From J027 sp034437655 (GTDB lineage Bacteria > Chloroflexota > Anaerolineae > Aggregatilineales > J027), in contig DAOTTU010000044.1 of assembly GCA_034437655.1 (NCBI GenBank), forward strand, positions 124,001-188,000: 64,000 nt of DNA, given 5' to 3'. Below the pieces are notes generated by a model. The model did not search any database and was not told the origin of the DNA. It saw only the letters and a list, made by a program, of their open reading frames with translations. Each line of letters starts with the position of its first letter. Within the stretch, counting starts at the first letter, position 1. The position numbers and the translations under genes were made by a program. Of the stretch, positions 48,722 to 57,223 are shown piece after piece.

Positions 48722-48802
48722 GTGACGCTGACAGGATTTCAACTGTTGGCTGAGCGGGGGATTATTTGCCTGAAGTCATCCCGCCCGGTCAAATACCTGT
48801 GA
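48722..48802 (+). CDS. 26-codon leader ORF upstream of ileS
   Basis: GTG at 48722 is preceded by a full AGGAGG (48709-48714) with an ideal seven-base gap, much better than most SDs here. The frame runs 26 codons to TGA at 48800-48802, about 26 bases before the ileS ATG. It contains two adjacent Ile codons (ATT ATT, in AERGIICLKSS). A perfect SD on so short a frame directly ahead of ileS suggests a leader peptide or translational coupling element. No attenuator hairpin with a T run follows it. Coding is unproven. Confidence 0.45.
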   Translation: MTLTGFQLLAERGIICLKSSRPVKYL

Positions 48803-48828
48803 TTTTATAACGCTCTGAAGGAGAACAC

Positions 48829-51800
48829 ATGTTTAAACCCGTTTCGTCAAAAGTAGAAATCCCTGCATTAGAAGCCGAAATCCTTGACTATTGGCGCAAC
48901 CATGACATTTTCAAGCGCACGATGGACGAGCGCAAAGATGGCAAACAGTTTGTCTTTTACGAAGGGCCACCGACTGCCAATGGTCGCCCCGGTAGCCACC
49001 ATGTATTGTCGCGTGCCTTCAAGGATATCTTCCCCCGCTATCGCACCATGACGGGGCATTATGTCCTGCGCAAAGGTGGGTGGGACACACACGGACTCCC
49101 GGTTGAAATCGAAGTTGAGAAACAGCTTGGCATCAAAGAAAAGTCTGAAATCGAAGCCTATGGTGTCGCTGAGTTCAACCGAAAGTGTCGCGAGAGCGTG
49201 TTTACCTACATCGAAGAATGGAACCGCCTGACAGAACGTATCGCCTTCTGGGTAGACCTGGACGAAGCCTATGCCACGCTCACCAATGACTACATCGAGA
49301 GTGTGTGGTGGTTGCTGCAACAGCTCTGGGACAAAGGCTTGTTGTATCAGGGCTATAAGGTTGTGCCTTATTCGCCCACGTCAGGAACAGCGCTGTCTAG
49401 CCATGAGGTTGCGCTTGGCTACCAGGAAATTGACGACCCCAGCATCTATGTGCGCTTTAAGGCCAAAGACGAAGAGAATGCATATTTCCTTGGCTGGACG
49501 ACGACACCGTGGACACTGCCAACCAACATTTGCCTGACGGTTGGTGAAAACATCGACTACGTTAAGTTGAAAGGCCGTGTGTCAGCAGAGGCACCAGAAG
49601 AAATAATTTACATTGCGAAAGCACTGGCAGATTCGGTGCTGGGGGCAGTTGTCAAAGAAGATGGTGGCTATGAAGTCGTTGCTGAAATGCGCGGGAGCGA
49701 CCTGGTCGGCCGTCACTATGAACCGCTGTTCAACTACTTTAACGTGGACGAAAGCAAAGCTTTCTTCATCACGACCGGGGATTATGTCAGCGTGGCAGAT
49801 GGTACGGGTATCGTCCATACTGCGCCGGCCTTTGGTGTTGACGACATGGAAACTGCCAAGAAAAACAACCTGCCAGTCTTCGTCTCCGTGAATCCAGATG
49901 GACGCTTTAAGGATGAAGTCGAGTTGGTAGCAGGGATGTGGTTTAAGGACGCTGACAAGGTCATCTCACGAGATTTGCGTGAACGGGGACTCGTCTTTCG
50001 CCTGACACAGTTTCGGCACAATTACCCGCATAACTGGCGCGACAAAACGCCGCTGATGTACCTGGCCCGCGATACCTGGTTCATTCGTACGACTGAATAC
50101 CGTGACCAGCTTGTAGACTTGAACCAGACCATCAACTGGGTGCCAGAACACTTCAAAGAGGGGCGCTTTGGCAACTGGTTGGCGGATGTGAAGGACTGGG
50201 CACTCGGCCGTGAACGCTATTGGGGAACGCCGCTCCCGGTCTGGGTGGCAGATGACCCCGAGGTGAATCACATGGTCTGCATCGGGAGTGTGGCCGAACT
50301 TGAAGACAAAACCGGCCGCGACCTCTCAGAATTCGACCTGCACCGCCCTTACGTTGATGACTTGACGTGGGAAGAAGAAGTAGATGGCAAGACGGTCACC
50401 ATGCGCCGTGTGCCAGAAGTCATTGACGTCTGGTTTGATAGTGGCGCTATGCCCGTCGCGCAGTGGGGCTACCCGGCACACAACCATGAAATGTTTGAGG
50501 CACAATTTCCGGCCGACTACATCTGCGAAGCGGTAGACCAGACACGCGGCTGGTTCTATAGCTTGCACGCGATTGCGACAATGGTATTTGACTCGGTTGC
50601 CTATAAAAACGTCATCTGTCTGGGGCATATCATGGCTGACGATGGCTCGAAGATGTCCAAGTCGAAGGGCAACACCGTTTCCCCGTGGGAAGTGTTAGAC
50701 AAATATGGCGCGGATGCGATGCGCTGGTACATGTTTAGTGCCAGCCAACCCGGTGACCAGACCCGTTTTGGGTGGCGAGACATCGGCGCTGAGCGCGAAA
50801 TCCCCGGCATTGCGGAAGTCTTGCGCAACTTCTACCTGACACTGTGGAATGTCTACAGCTTCTTTGTGAGCTATGCCAACATTGACGAGTTCGATCCCAA
50901 CAGCGCCCCCGTACCTGTCGCAGAACGTGATTTGCTCGACCGTTGGGTGCTGAGCGAGTTACATACGCTGGTGCGAGACGTCACTGAGTCTTATGAAACG
51001 TACGACGTCATTGGTGCCACCCGTCCAATTGAAGCATTTGTAGACGACCTCAGCAACTGGTATCTGCGGCGCTCACGGCGACGGTTCTGGCAAAATGACG
51101 ACGTCCGCGACAATTTAGCTGCACACCAGACGCTCTATGAATGTCTATTGACGCTCTCAAAGTTGATGGCACCGGCTATGCCGTTTCTGTCCGAAGAATT
51201 GTTTCGTAACCTGACGCAAGATGATGTGCCGAGTGTGCATCTAGCCTTCTGGCCAGAATATGACGAGGCCGTGATTGACGAAAGCCTGAACCATCAAATG
51301 GCGATGGTCAAACAGGTTGTTAGCCTTGGGCACGCCGCCCGCAACAAGGCCGAAATCCGTGTGCGCCAGCCGCTGCAAGAAGCTGCCTTTGGTGTGCCCT
51401 CCCAGGAAGACCCCGCCGCTATCTTGCAAATGCAGGACATGATCGCCGACGAACTTAATGTCAAAGAAGTGCGTGTGCTTGATCTCGCTGACAGTTCTGG
51501 CATGGTTAACTATGCGCTGAAGCCCATTGACACACTCGGGCGCGAACTGCGTGGCGACTTCCCGCCGGTGCGTAAACTACTTGTGGGTGCGGAGGGTGAA
51601 CAGGCGAAAACGTGGGGGCAAACGCTTTTACGTGGCGAGAATATCACCGTTGAAGCTAATGGTAAAACGTTTGAGCTGACGCCAGAGCAGGTCATCGTCA
51701 GCCAATCGGGGCGTGAAGGCTTTGCTGTGGCGGAAGACCGGGGCTACATGGCAGCGCTCACCACTGACCTCAGTGAAGAATTGGTGCAGGAGGGGTTAGC

Positions 51801-52044
51801 GCGTGAAATCGTTCGCCTCATCCAGACCATGCGCAAAGATGCTGACTATGATCTCAGCGACCGTATCGCCGTTTCTTTTGCGGCTGAGGGCAAGGTTGTG
51901 CAGGCGATGAACGCTTTTAAAGACTACATCATGAGCGAGACATTGGCCACTGACTGGCAAGCAACACCGATGGCTGATGCTGATCTTGAACAGACGACCG
52001 TCTATGATGGTGATAACCTGACCGTTGCAATCAAGCGCGTCTAA
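48829..52044 (+). CDS. ileS: Isoleucine--tRNA ligase, type 2 (GXHH motif)
   Basis: 1071 residues, class I, of the longer eukaryote-like IleRS type. It charges tRNA-Ile and edits valine. The HIGH-equivalent is GSHH at residues 55-58 in GPPTANGRPGSHHVL, not the canonical form. LGWTTTPWTLPTN marks the editing domain, and KMSKS is present in DDGSKMSKSKGN. An anticodon-binding domain and a C-terminal extension follow. IleRS2 enzymes carrying GXHH are reported to be highly resistant to mupirocin. It is the last gene of the T-box operon. The start ATG has GAAGGAG ahead. A strong terminator follows. Confidence 0.97.
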   Translation: MFKPVSSKVEIPALEAEILDYWRNHDIFKRTMDERKDGKQFVFYEGPPTANGRPGSHHVLSRAFKDIFPRYRTMTGHYVLRKGGWDTHGLPVEIEVEKQLGIKEKSEIEAYGVAEFNRKCRESVFTYIEEWNRLTERIAFWVDLDEAYATLTNDYIESVWWLLQQLWDKGLLYQGYKVVPYSPTSGTALSSHEVALGYQEIDDPSIYVRFKAKDEENAYFLGWTTTPWTLPTNICLTVGENIDYVKLKGRVSAEAPEEIIYIAKALADSVLGAVVKEDGGYEVVAEMRGSDLVGRHYEPLFNYFNVDESKAFFITTGDYVSVADGTGIVHTAPAFGVDDMETAKKNNLPVFVSVNPDGRFKDEVELVAGMWFKDADKVISRDLRERGLVFRLTQFRHNYPHNWRDKTPLMYLARDTWFIRTTEYRDQLVDLNQTINWVPEHFKEGRFGNWLADVKDWALGRERYWGTPLPVWVADDPEVNHMVCIGSVAELEDKTGRDLSEFDLHRPYVDDLTWEEEVDGKTVTMRRVPEVIDVWFDSGAMPVAQWGYPAHNHEMFEAQFPADYICEAVDQTRGWFYSLHAIATMVFDSVAYKNVICLGHIMADDGSKMSKSKGNTVSPWEVLDKYGADAMRWYMFSASQPGDQTRFGWRDIGAEREIPGIAEVLRNFYLTLWNVYSFFVSYANIDEFDPNSAPVPVAERDLLDRWVLSELHTLVRDVTESYETYDVIGATRPIEAFVDDLSNWYLRRSRRRFWQNDDVRDNLAAHQTLYECLLTLSKLMAPAMPFLSEELFRNLTQDDVPSVHLAFWPEYDEAVIDESLNHQMAMVKQVVSLGHAARNKAEIRVRQPLQEAAFGVPSQEDPAAILQMQDMIADELNVKEVRVLDLADSSGMVNYALKPIDTLGRELRGDFPPVRKLLVGAEGEQAKTWGQTLLRGENITVEANGKTFELTPEQVIVSQSGREGFAVAEDRGYMAALTTDLSEELVQEGLAREIVRLIQTMRKDADYDLSDRIAVSFAAEGKVVQAMNAFKDYIMSETLATDWQATPMADADLEQTTVYDGDNLTVAIKRV

Positions 52045-52067
52045 TTCCACTGTCAGAAAATATGTTC

Positions 52068-52102
52068 AACCCGATGGCCATTGGCTGTCGGGTTTTTCTT
52101 TT
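52068..52102 (+). terminator. Rho-independent terminator of ileS
   Basis: AACCCGA (52068-52074) pairs with TCGGGTT (52088-52094), with an inner GCC/GGC pairing, followed by TTTCTTTT. It lies about 24 bases past the ileS stop. Confidence 0.85.
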
Positions 52103-52136
52103 GTGACCCACACCTGCTGCTCAGTCAATACTTAAA

Positions 52137-52152
52137 TAGACCAGTCATTATA
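52137..52152 (+). promoter_or_regulatory. TetR (LmrA/YxaF-type) operator at the regulator's own promoter
   Basis: TAGACCAGTC-AT-TATA sits immediately upstream of and overlapping the -10 TATAAT at 52149-52154. The same motif, in the other orientation, precedes the ABC transporter. It matches what is known of LmrA/QdoR boxes in Bacillus. Binding here would block its own promoter. Confidence 0.65.
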
Positions 52153-52186
52153 ATAATTGTGATCGGAGGTAATCACGTAATCACGT

Positions 52187-52771
52187 ATGACTGATGAATT
52201 GTCGCCACGCGAGCGCATTTTACAGACCACAGCCGAATTGCTTGAACGACAGGGCTATCATGCCACTGGTCTGAATCAGATTGTGAAAGAAAGCGCTTCT
52301 CCCAAGGGCTCACTCTATCACTATTTCCCTGATGGCAAGGAAGAGATTGCAGCATCAGCCATTGATGTGATGTCAACACAGCTTGCCGAGCGTTTGCGCA
52401 CTGAAATGGCGTCCATCGAAGACCCGGCTGAGGCTGTACGAACCACAACATTGCGCATTGCCGACCACATCCAACAATCAGCGTGCCAACGTGGTGCGCA
52501 AACAGCCGCCGTTGTGCTGGAAACAGCCCATACCAGTGACCGGCTCCGCGAGGCTTGTGTGTTATCTTACGAAGCGCGGCGTGAAGTGTTCGAAGATAAG
52601 CTGCTGCAAGGCGGCTTTGAGGCTGAAAGAGCGAATCAACTGTCGGTGCTGATTATCTCGGCGATTGAAGGTGCCATTATCCTGACCCGTACTTATCAAA
52701 GTATCGAGCCACTACAACACACTGCTGAACTACTATTCCGCACAATTAAAAACGAAACCCCAACCACCTAG
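52187..52771 (+). CDS. TetR-family repressor, LmrA/YxaF-like
   Basis: 194 residues. Residues 1-50 are a TetR helix-turn-helix (ERILQTTAELLERQGYHATGLNQIVKESASPKGSLYHYFPDGKEE). The SPKGSLYHYFPDGKEE form is that of the LmrA/YxaF branch. The rest is an all-helical ligand-binding domain. It probably represses its own gene and the efflux operon at 52861, because copies of the LmrA-type box lie at both promoters. The SD GGAGGT is 16 bases from the ATG because an eight-base unit between them is doubled (see finding); no other start is open in frame. Confidence 0.9.
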   Translation: MTDELSPRERILQTTAELLERQGYHATGLNQIVKESASPKGSLYHYFPDGKEEIAASAIDVMSTQLAERLRTEMASIEDPAEAVRTTTLRIADHIQQSACQRGAQTAAVVLETAHTSDRLREACVLSYEARREVFEDKLLQGGFEAERANQLSVLIISAIEGAIILTRTYQSIEPLQHTAELLFRTIKNETPTT

Positions 52772-52821
52772 CATCATGTCCGATATCTGCTATCTGCCAC
52801 CAGATGGCCGGTATTTTATGC

Positions 52822-52840
52822 GTCTATATAGACTGGTCTA
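52822..52840 (-). promoter_or_regulatory. TetR (LmrA/YxaF-type) operator of the efflux genes
   Basis: TATATAGACTGGTCTA (52825-52840) fits the Bacillus LmrA/QdoR box consensus AWTATAtagaNYGgTCTA over its last 16 positions. It contains TAGAC-TG-GTCTA arms and overlaps the perfect palindrome GTCTATATAGAC (52822-52833). It lies about 20 bases before the ABC ATPase start. Confidence 0.7.
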
Positions 52841-52860
52841 AAGACTGAGGAGAGCAAGTT

Positions 52861-53808
52861 ATGAGCGATAGATCGCAAAAGCATGAAATTATCGTTGAAG
52901 ATGTCAAGAAATCTTATGGCGATGTCCAGGCGCTAAAAGGCGTTAGTGTGACTGCTCGGCCCGGGCAAATTCTTGGCTTGCTGGGGCCCAACGGGGCAGG
53001 CAAGACCACGCTGGTACGTATCCTGACCACATTGCTACAGCCAGATAGCGGCCATGCGGAAGTTGCGGGGATTGATGTTTTCAAAGACCCGGGTGGTGTG
53101 CGCAGTGTCATTGGGTTAGCCGGACAGTATCCCGCCGTTGATGAACTGCTAACCGGGCGTGAGAATCTGGTCATGGTCGGCGAACTCTACCAGATGCGCC
53201 GCCGCGAAGCCAAAAACCGCGCCAATGAGCTACTGAAACAGTTCACGCTTGAAGACGCCGCCGACCGTACCATCAAAACTTATTCAGGTGGTATGCGTCG
53301 TCGCCTTGACCTTGCTGCCAGTATCGTTGCCCGGCCACGTGTGTTGATCCTCGACGAGCCGACAACTGGGCTGGACCCACGCACCCGCCGCGACATGTGG
53401 AGCGTCATTCGCGAACTCGTTTCCGATGGTACAACGCTCTTATTGACCACCCAGTACCTCGAAGAAGCCGACGTGCTGGCCGAAGACATTGTTGTTTTTG
53501 ACAAAGGGGAAGTCATTGCTGAAGGTACACCTGACGAGCTGAAATCGAAGCTGGGCGCGGATATTCTGCAAATCCGCGTTGATAACGACGGCGACATCGC
53601 GCGTGTGAAGTCAATGCTGGCTTTTGTCAGTGATGAGGAACCGCAAGTCGATGAAGACAGTGGTTGGGTGCGTATCTCAGTGGATGAAGGCACCAACAGC
53701 TTGATAAAAGCCGTGCGCAAGCTGGATGAAGAAAATATCAGTGTTGCCGACATCAGCATTCGCCGCCCCACACTCGACGAAGTATTCCTTGCTATCACTG
53801 CTGTGTAA
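52861..53808 (+). CDS. ABC transporter ATP-binding protein, DrrA-like
   Basis: 315 residues. It has the nucleotide-binding domain of the DrrA/CcmA multidrug-efflux branch: Walker A GPNGAGKTT, Q-loop AGQYPAVDE, signature YSGGMRRRLDLAAS, Walker B VLILDEPTTGLD, and a switch His region replaced by LLTTQYLEEAD, as usual in DrrA. A C-terminal ACT-like extension ends in RRPTLDEVFLAIT, the DrrA tail. It pairs with the permease 52 bases downstream. It is controlled by the upstream LmrA-type operator. The substrate is likely a hydrophobic drug; this is inference. Confidence 0.93.
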   Translation: MSDRSQKHEIIVEDVKKSYGDVQALKGVSVTARPGQILGLLGPNGAGKTTLVRILTTLLQPDSGHAEVAGIDVFKDPGGVRSVIGLAGQYPAVDELLTGRENLVMVGELYQMRRREAKNRANELLKQFTLEDAADRTIKTYSGGMRRRLDLAASIVARPRVLILDEPTTGLDPRTRRDMWSVIRELVSDGTTLLLTTQYLEEADVLAEDIVVFDKGEVIAEGTPDELKSKLGADILQIRVDNDGDIARVKSMLAFVSDEEPQVDEDSGWVRISVDEGTNSLIKAVRKLDEENISVADISIRRPTLDEVFLAITAV

Positions 53809-53860
53809 ACCACCCGTATTGCTAATCTACGAAATGTAATGTTTAAAGGAGAGCAACACC

Positions 53861-54712
53861 ATGGCCGAGACTGCTATTTCACAACCACGGACTACCACAT
53901 CAAACGCGCCCAGTAGTCCATTCGAGGCGTTCATGAAAAACCTGCATGACGTTGGTGTCATGACCCGCCGCAACTTGTTGTACTATCTGCGTGTGCCGCA
54001 ACTACTCGTCTTTTCATCCATCCAACCTGTCATGTTCCTGCTGCTGTTCACGTATGTCTTTGGTGGCTCGATTGAGAACACGCCGCTGCTGATGAATACC
54101 GGTATCGACTACATTAACTACCTACTGCCCGGCATTCTGGTGCAGACGGTGCTTTTTGGTGGGCAGGCAACGGCTGTCGGGCTTTCGGAAGACCTTAGCA
54201 AAGGCCTGATTGACCGTTTCCGCTCGTTACCGATGGCGCGGTCGGCCGTGTTAGCGGGACGTACCGTTGCTGACACTATCCGCCATGCACTGGTGATGAC
54301 ATTGATGATTGTTGTTGGTTTCTTCATTGGCTTCGAGTTCGCCAACGGGATTGTCCCGACGACGCTGGCTTTACTGCTGATTCTGGCTTTTGGGCACGCG
54401 GGTTCATGGATTTTTGCTTACATCGGGATGCTGGTCAAAGACCCGGAAACCGCGCAAGTTGCTGGCTTCGTCTGGATTTTCCCGCTGGTGTTTGCCAGTT
54501 CAATTTTTGTGCCAACCGATACCATGCCCGAACTGCTGCGCATCTTTGCCGAAAACCAACCCGTGTCGGTGATTACCATCGCCGCCCGTGAACTGATGAC
54601 TTTCGATGGCGATATTAGTTCTACTTTCTTCGAAGCAGTAGCATGGGTACTGGCTATCTGGGGCGTGTTTGCCGCACTGGCCATCCGTCAATATCGTCGT
54701 AGTGCCAACTAG
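53861..54712 (+). CDS. ABC transporter permease, DrrB-like (ABC-2 type)
   Basis: 283 residues with six hydrophobic segments and the ABC-2 membrane domain. QPVMFLLLFTYVFGG and IDRFRSLPMARSAVLAGRTVADTIR are the motifs that mark DrrB/NodJ permeases. It forms the transmembrane part of the efflux pump with the preceding ATPase. SD GGAGAG lies about 8 bases before the ATG. The next gene follows by 35 bases and may be a part of the same message. Confidence 0.93.
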   Translation: MAETAISQPRTTTSNAPSSPFEAFMKNLHDVGVMTRRNLLYYLRVPQLLVFSSIQPVMFLLLFTYVFGGSIENTPLLMNTGIDYINYLLPGILVQTVLFGGQATAVGLSEDLSKGLIDRFRSLPMARSAVLAGRTVADTIRHALVMTLMIVVGFFIGFEFANGIVPTTLALLLILAFGHAGSWIFAYIGMLVKDPETAQVAGFVWIFPLVFASSIFVPTDTMPELLRIFAENQPVSVITIAARELMTFDGDISSTFFEAVAWVLAIWGVFAALAIRQYRRSAN

Positions 54713-54747
54713 AACCAGATTCAATTAGACCGAGGAGAGATTTCAGG

Positions 54748-55191
54748 ATGTCTACACAATCTTCTACACTTCCACCGTCGGGCTCAATCACATTGTCGCG
54801 GTTGGGCATAGCAACTATCGGTACGGCCGTTGTGGCCGCCATCTTGAATGCCATCATTTTCTTTATTGCTGATGCTGCTAGCGTGTGGGATGGCATTATT
54901 ATCATGGAAGATACTGAGCAAGAAATGAACGTTGCTGCTATCGCGTCTTTAACAATTTTTGGGGTGCTGGGTGGTGGCATAGCATTATTTACCCTGACCC
55001 GCATCTCTGCTGAAAATGGCGTGCAATGGTGGCGTTACCTGGCGATTGCGGTGCTTGTGCTTAGCTTTGGATCACCATTGACCGTTGCAGATGCAGATGT
55101 GCCGTTTATCCTGACGTTGGAACTGACGCATATTGTCGCCGGGGTGCTGACCATCTGGGCGTTGCCAAAATTTAGCGCTGCTACTGAATAA
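54748..55191 (+). CDS. DUF6069-type four-TM protein
   Basis: 147 residues with four hydrophobic segments (about 20-41, 62-84, 95-112, 118-138). SRLGIATIGTAVVAAILNAIIFF at the start and LTLELTHIVAGVLTIWALP at the end are like DUF6069 proteins, found in Actinobacteria and Chloroflexota and of unknown function. It has GAGGAGAG ahead of the ATG and follows the permease closely, so it may be an accessory of the efflux system or a membrane stress protein. Confidence 0.78.
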   Translation: MSTQSSTLPPSGSITLSRLGIATIGTAVVAAILNAIIFFIADAASVWDGIIIMEDTEQEMNVAAIASLTIFGVLGGGIALFTLTRISAENGVQWWRYLAIAVLVLSFGSPLTVADADVPFILTLELTHIVAGVLTIWALPKFSAATE

Positions 55192-55217
55192 CGATTATCC
55201 CGCAACACAATACAGGA

Positions 55218-55226
55218 TGCTATAAT
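55218..55226 (+). promoter_or_regulatory. Extended -10 promoter of lspA
   Basis: TGC-TATAAT at 55218-55226 is a perfect extended -10. No good -35 is seen. The lspA start is about 67 bases downstream. Confidence 0.55.
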
Positions 55227-55230
55227 GCGA

Positions 55231-55258
55231 GGGAGATTGCTGTTTGGCAGTCTCCTTT
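55231..55258 (+). other. Hairpin in the lspA leader
   Basis: GGAGATTGC pairs with GCAGTCTCC (nine pairs, one G-T) around a short T-rich loop, followed by TTTGTTG. It sits just after the lspA -10. It could end the upstream DUF6069 transcript or shape the lspA leader; the T run is too short to be sure. Confidence 0.45.
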
Positions 55259-55292
55259 GTTGAATCTCAGTGAGTTTTATAGGACTGTACTT

Positions 55293-55853
55293 TTGGAACA
55301 TACGCCGCTTCGCCCGGTTCCCTGGTGGGTGTTGCTGCTCGTTGGGGCACTCACACTGGCGCTTGACCAGCTCACCAAGCAAATTGTTCTAAGTAATCTG
55401 GCATTTCGTGAGACATGGGTGCCAATTGCCGCGCTGGATGGCATTTTCGACTTTACCTACACGCGCAACACTGGAGCCGCATTTGGTATTGCTCAGGGAT
55501 TCGGCAACGTATTTTTGATCATCGCTGTGATCGTGACGGGCATCATTATCTATTACTACCGTGACCTGCCTGATAAGGCGTGGCCCGTACGTGTAGCAAT
55601 GGGGTTGATGCTCGGCGGAGCGCTCGGCAATGCCGTTGATCGCCTGCGTCTTGGTTATGTGGTGGACTTTTTTCATGTGCATGGCTTCCCGATTTTCAAC
55701 GTGGCCGACAGTGCGATTACCGTCGGGGTTACGTTATGGCTGATTACGGCCTGGTGGGTCGAAAGCCGTACGACCGACCAAACCGCAGAACCTGCCCCCG
55801 AAATTGTCAGCGATTCTACAGTACATCAACCATCCCAACGCGATGACGCTTAG
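55293..55853 (+). CDS. lspA: Lipoprotein signal peptidase II
   Basis: 186 residues from the TTG at 55293, which has AGGA about 9 bases ahead; another TTG at 55257 has no SD. Four hydrophobic segments. The catalytic Asp pair is present in GNAVDRLRLGYVVDF and FNVADSAITVG. DFTYTRNTGAAFG is the other family motif. It cleaves the signal peptide of prolipoproteins after lipid attachment, at the outer face of the membrane; the lipoprotein at 61743-63197 is a possible client. A polar tail of about 30 residues follows the last segment. Its stop overlaps that of the histidine kinase on the other strand. Confidence 0.95.
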   Translation: MEHTPLRPVPWWVLLLVGALTLALDQLTKQIVLSNLAFRETWVPIAALDGIFDFTYTRNTGAAFGIAQGFGNVFLIIAVIVTGIIIYYYRDLPDKAWPVRVAMGLMLGGALGNAVDRLRLGYVVDFFHVHGFPIFNVADSAITVGVTLWLITAWWVESRTTDQTAEPAPEIVSDSTVHQPSQRDDA

Positions 55854-57223
55854 TTGAAAGACTTGTAGACATTGGCTCGGTCGAGTTCCGTCTTGGCTTC
55901 CAGTGGCAAGTCTACGTAAAAGATGCTGCCGGGTAAATTTTCGGCATCATGGCCCTGGCTTTCAACAAGAATGTGTCCACCATGGGCTTCAATAACGGCC
56001 TTACAAATGGCAAGCCCTAGCCCCAGCCCACCACCGCGGAAGTCGGTTTTGCTTGTGGAATGCAACATGACATCTTCAGCCGAATAGAACCGTTCAAAAA
56101 TACGCTGCTGCTCAATCGGGTCAATACCGATACCCGTATCCTGGACTGTAAATCGGATGTGGCGTTCATCAGGACTCTGTCCGTAGCCAATGGTTACCTG
56201 ACCACCGTCGGGTGTGTATTTCACCGCATTGCCGACAAGGTTAATAAAGGCTAGCCGCAGGAGGTCAACGTCACCGACGAGTTGTGGCACCGTTTGTTTT
56301 TCCTGTGGACGATAAATGTTGATGGTAATGTTGCGTTGTTCAGCGACATCTTGAAAGGGGCGCAACGCACTGTCAATGAGCGATTCTATCGGCAATGGCA
56401 ACATCGCCACCTCAACTTTCCCGGTCGCCAGCCGTGAGATCATCACAATCTCGTCAATAACCTTGCGCATCCGCTGAAAACCTTCAGTAACGGCTGTAAG
56501 GTAGTAAGCAATGTCTTCGTGGTTGTCACGTAAACCTCGCACTTGTGGCGAAATTTCCAGGACATTGAAGTAACCCATCACCACCGTGAGCGGGGTACGT
56601 ACTTCATGCGCAACACGTTGAATGAAGTCGTCTTTGGCGTGGTCCAGTCGGCGGAGTTCGTTGTTTGTGCGTTCAGCATCGCGCAAACTACCGACGAGCT
56701 GTTCAACGAGGTCACGATTGTTGTGGCGTAGTTCTTCGTTAGTCGCCTCTAACTCGCGGATTTTATTCAGCAGATGGCCGACGGTCTCGCGGTCAACATA
56801 GGGTTTTTCGGTATCAATCTGTATATCAACCAGAAGGTCATCAGCTTCACCAAGATATTGCTCAATTTTGGTGTAGAGTTGCTCAACATTAATTGGCTTG
56901 GTCAGATAGCTCGAAATTTCAGCAATACGCGCCATACCGAGATATTCATCACTGTCTTGCGAAGAGATTGCAATGATCGGGGTTCGGCGAAAGTCTCCTA
57001 ATTCGCGTAAACGCATCGTGACCTCAAACCCACTAATGTCTGGTAAATCTAAATCAACGAGAATAAGATGCGGTTTGTGCGCAATTGCTTCACGTATGCC
57101 ATCCATTCCTGAGTGTGCAAGCACAACTTGATAGCCATGCGCCAACAAAATACGTTCAATCAGTGCGGCACTGTCTGGTTGATCTTCAATATATAGGACA
57201 ATAGGCTTTTGAGATTCTGACAT
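55850..57223 (-). CDS. Response regulator-histidine kinase hybrid
   Basis: 457 residues, soluble. An N-terminal receiver domain (1-130; phosphoacceptor Asp57 in LILVDLDLPD, Lys in YLTKPIN) is followed by a coiled coil (about 150-195), HisKA with its His at about 206 in RVAHEVRTPLTVV, and HATPase (N box INLVGNAVKYTPDGG, G1 DTGIGID, G2 GGGLGLGLAI). A receiver before the kinase means this is probably an internal node of a phosphorelay, with the input coming through another kinase. There is no sensor domain. Its start ATG and the start ATG of the next gene share bases in one CATG. Convergent with lspA by a four-base stop overlap. Confidence 0.93.
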   Translation of the reverse strand: MSESQKPIVLYIEDQPDSAALIERILLAHGYQVVLAHSGMDGIREAIAHKPHLILVDLDLPDISGFEVTMRLRELGDFRRTPIIAISSQDSDEYLGMARIAEISSYLTKPINVEQLYTKIEQYLGEADDLLVDIQIDTEKPYVDRETVGHLLNKIRELEATNEELRHNNRDLVEQLVGSLRDAERTNNELRRLDHAKDDFIQRVAHEVRTPLTVVMGYFNVLEISPQVRGLRDNHEDIAYYLTAVTEGFQRMRKVIDEIVMISRLATGKVEVAMLPLPIESLIDSALRPFQDVAEQRNITINIYRPQEKQTVPQLVGDVDLLRLAFINLVGNAVKYTPDGGQVTIGYGQSPDERHIRFTVQDTGIGIDPIEQQRIFERFYSAEDVMLHSTSKTDFRGGGLGLGLAICKAVIEAHGGHILVESQGHDAENLPGSIFYVDLPLEAKTELDRANVYKSFN

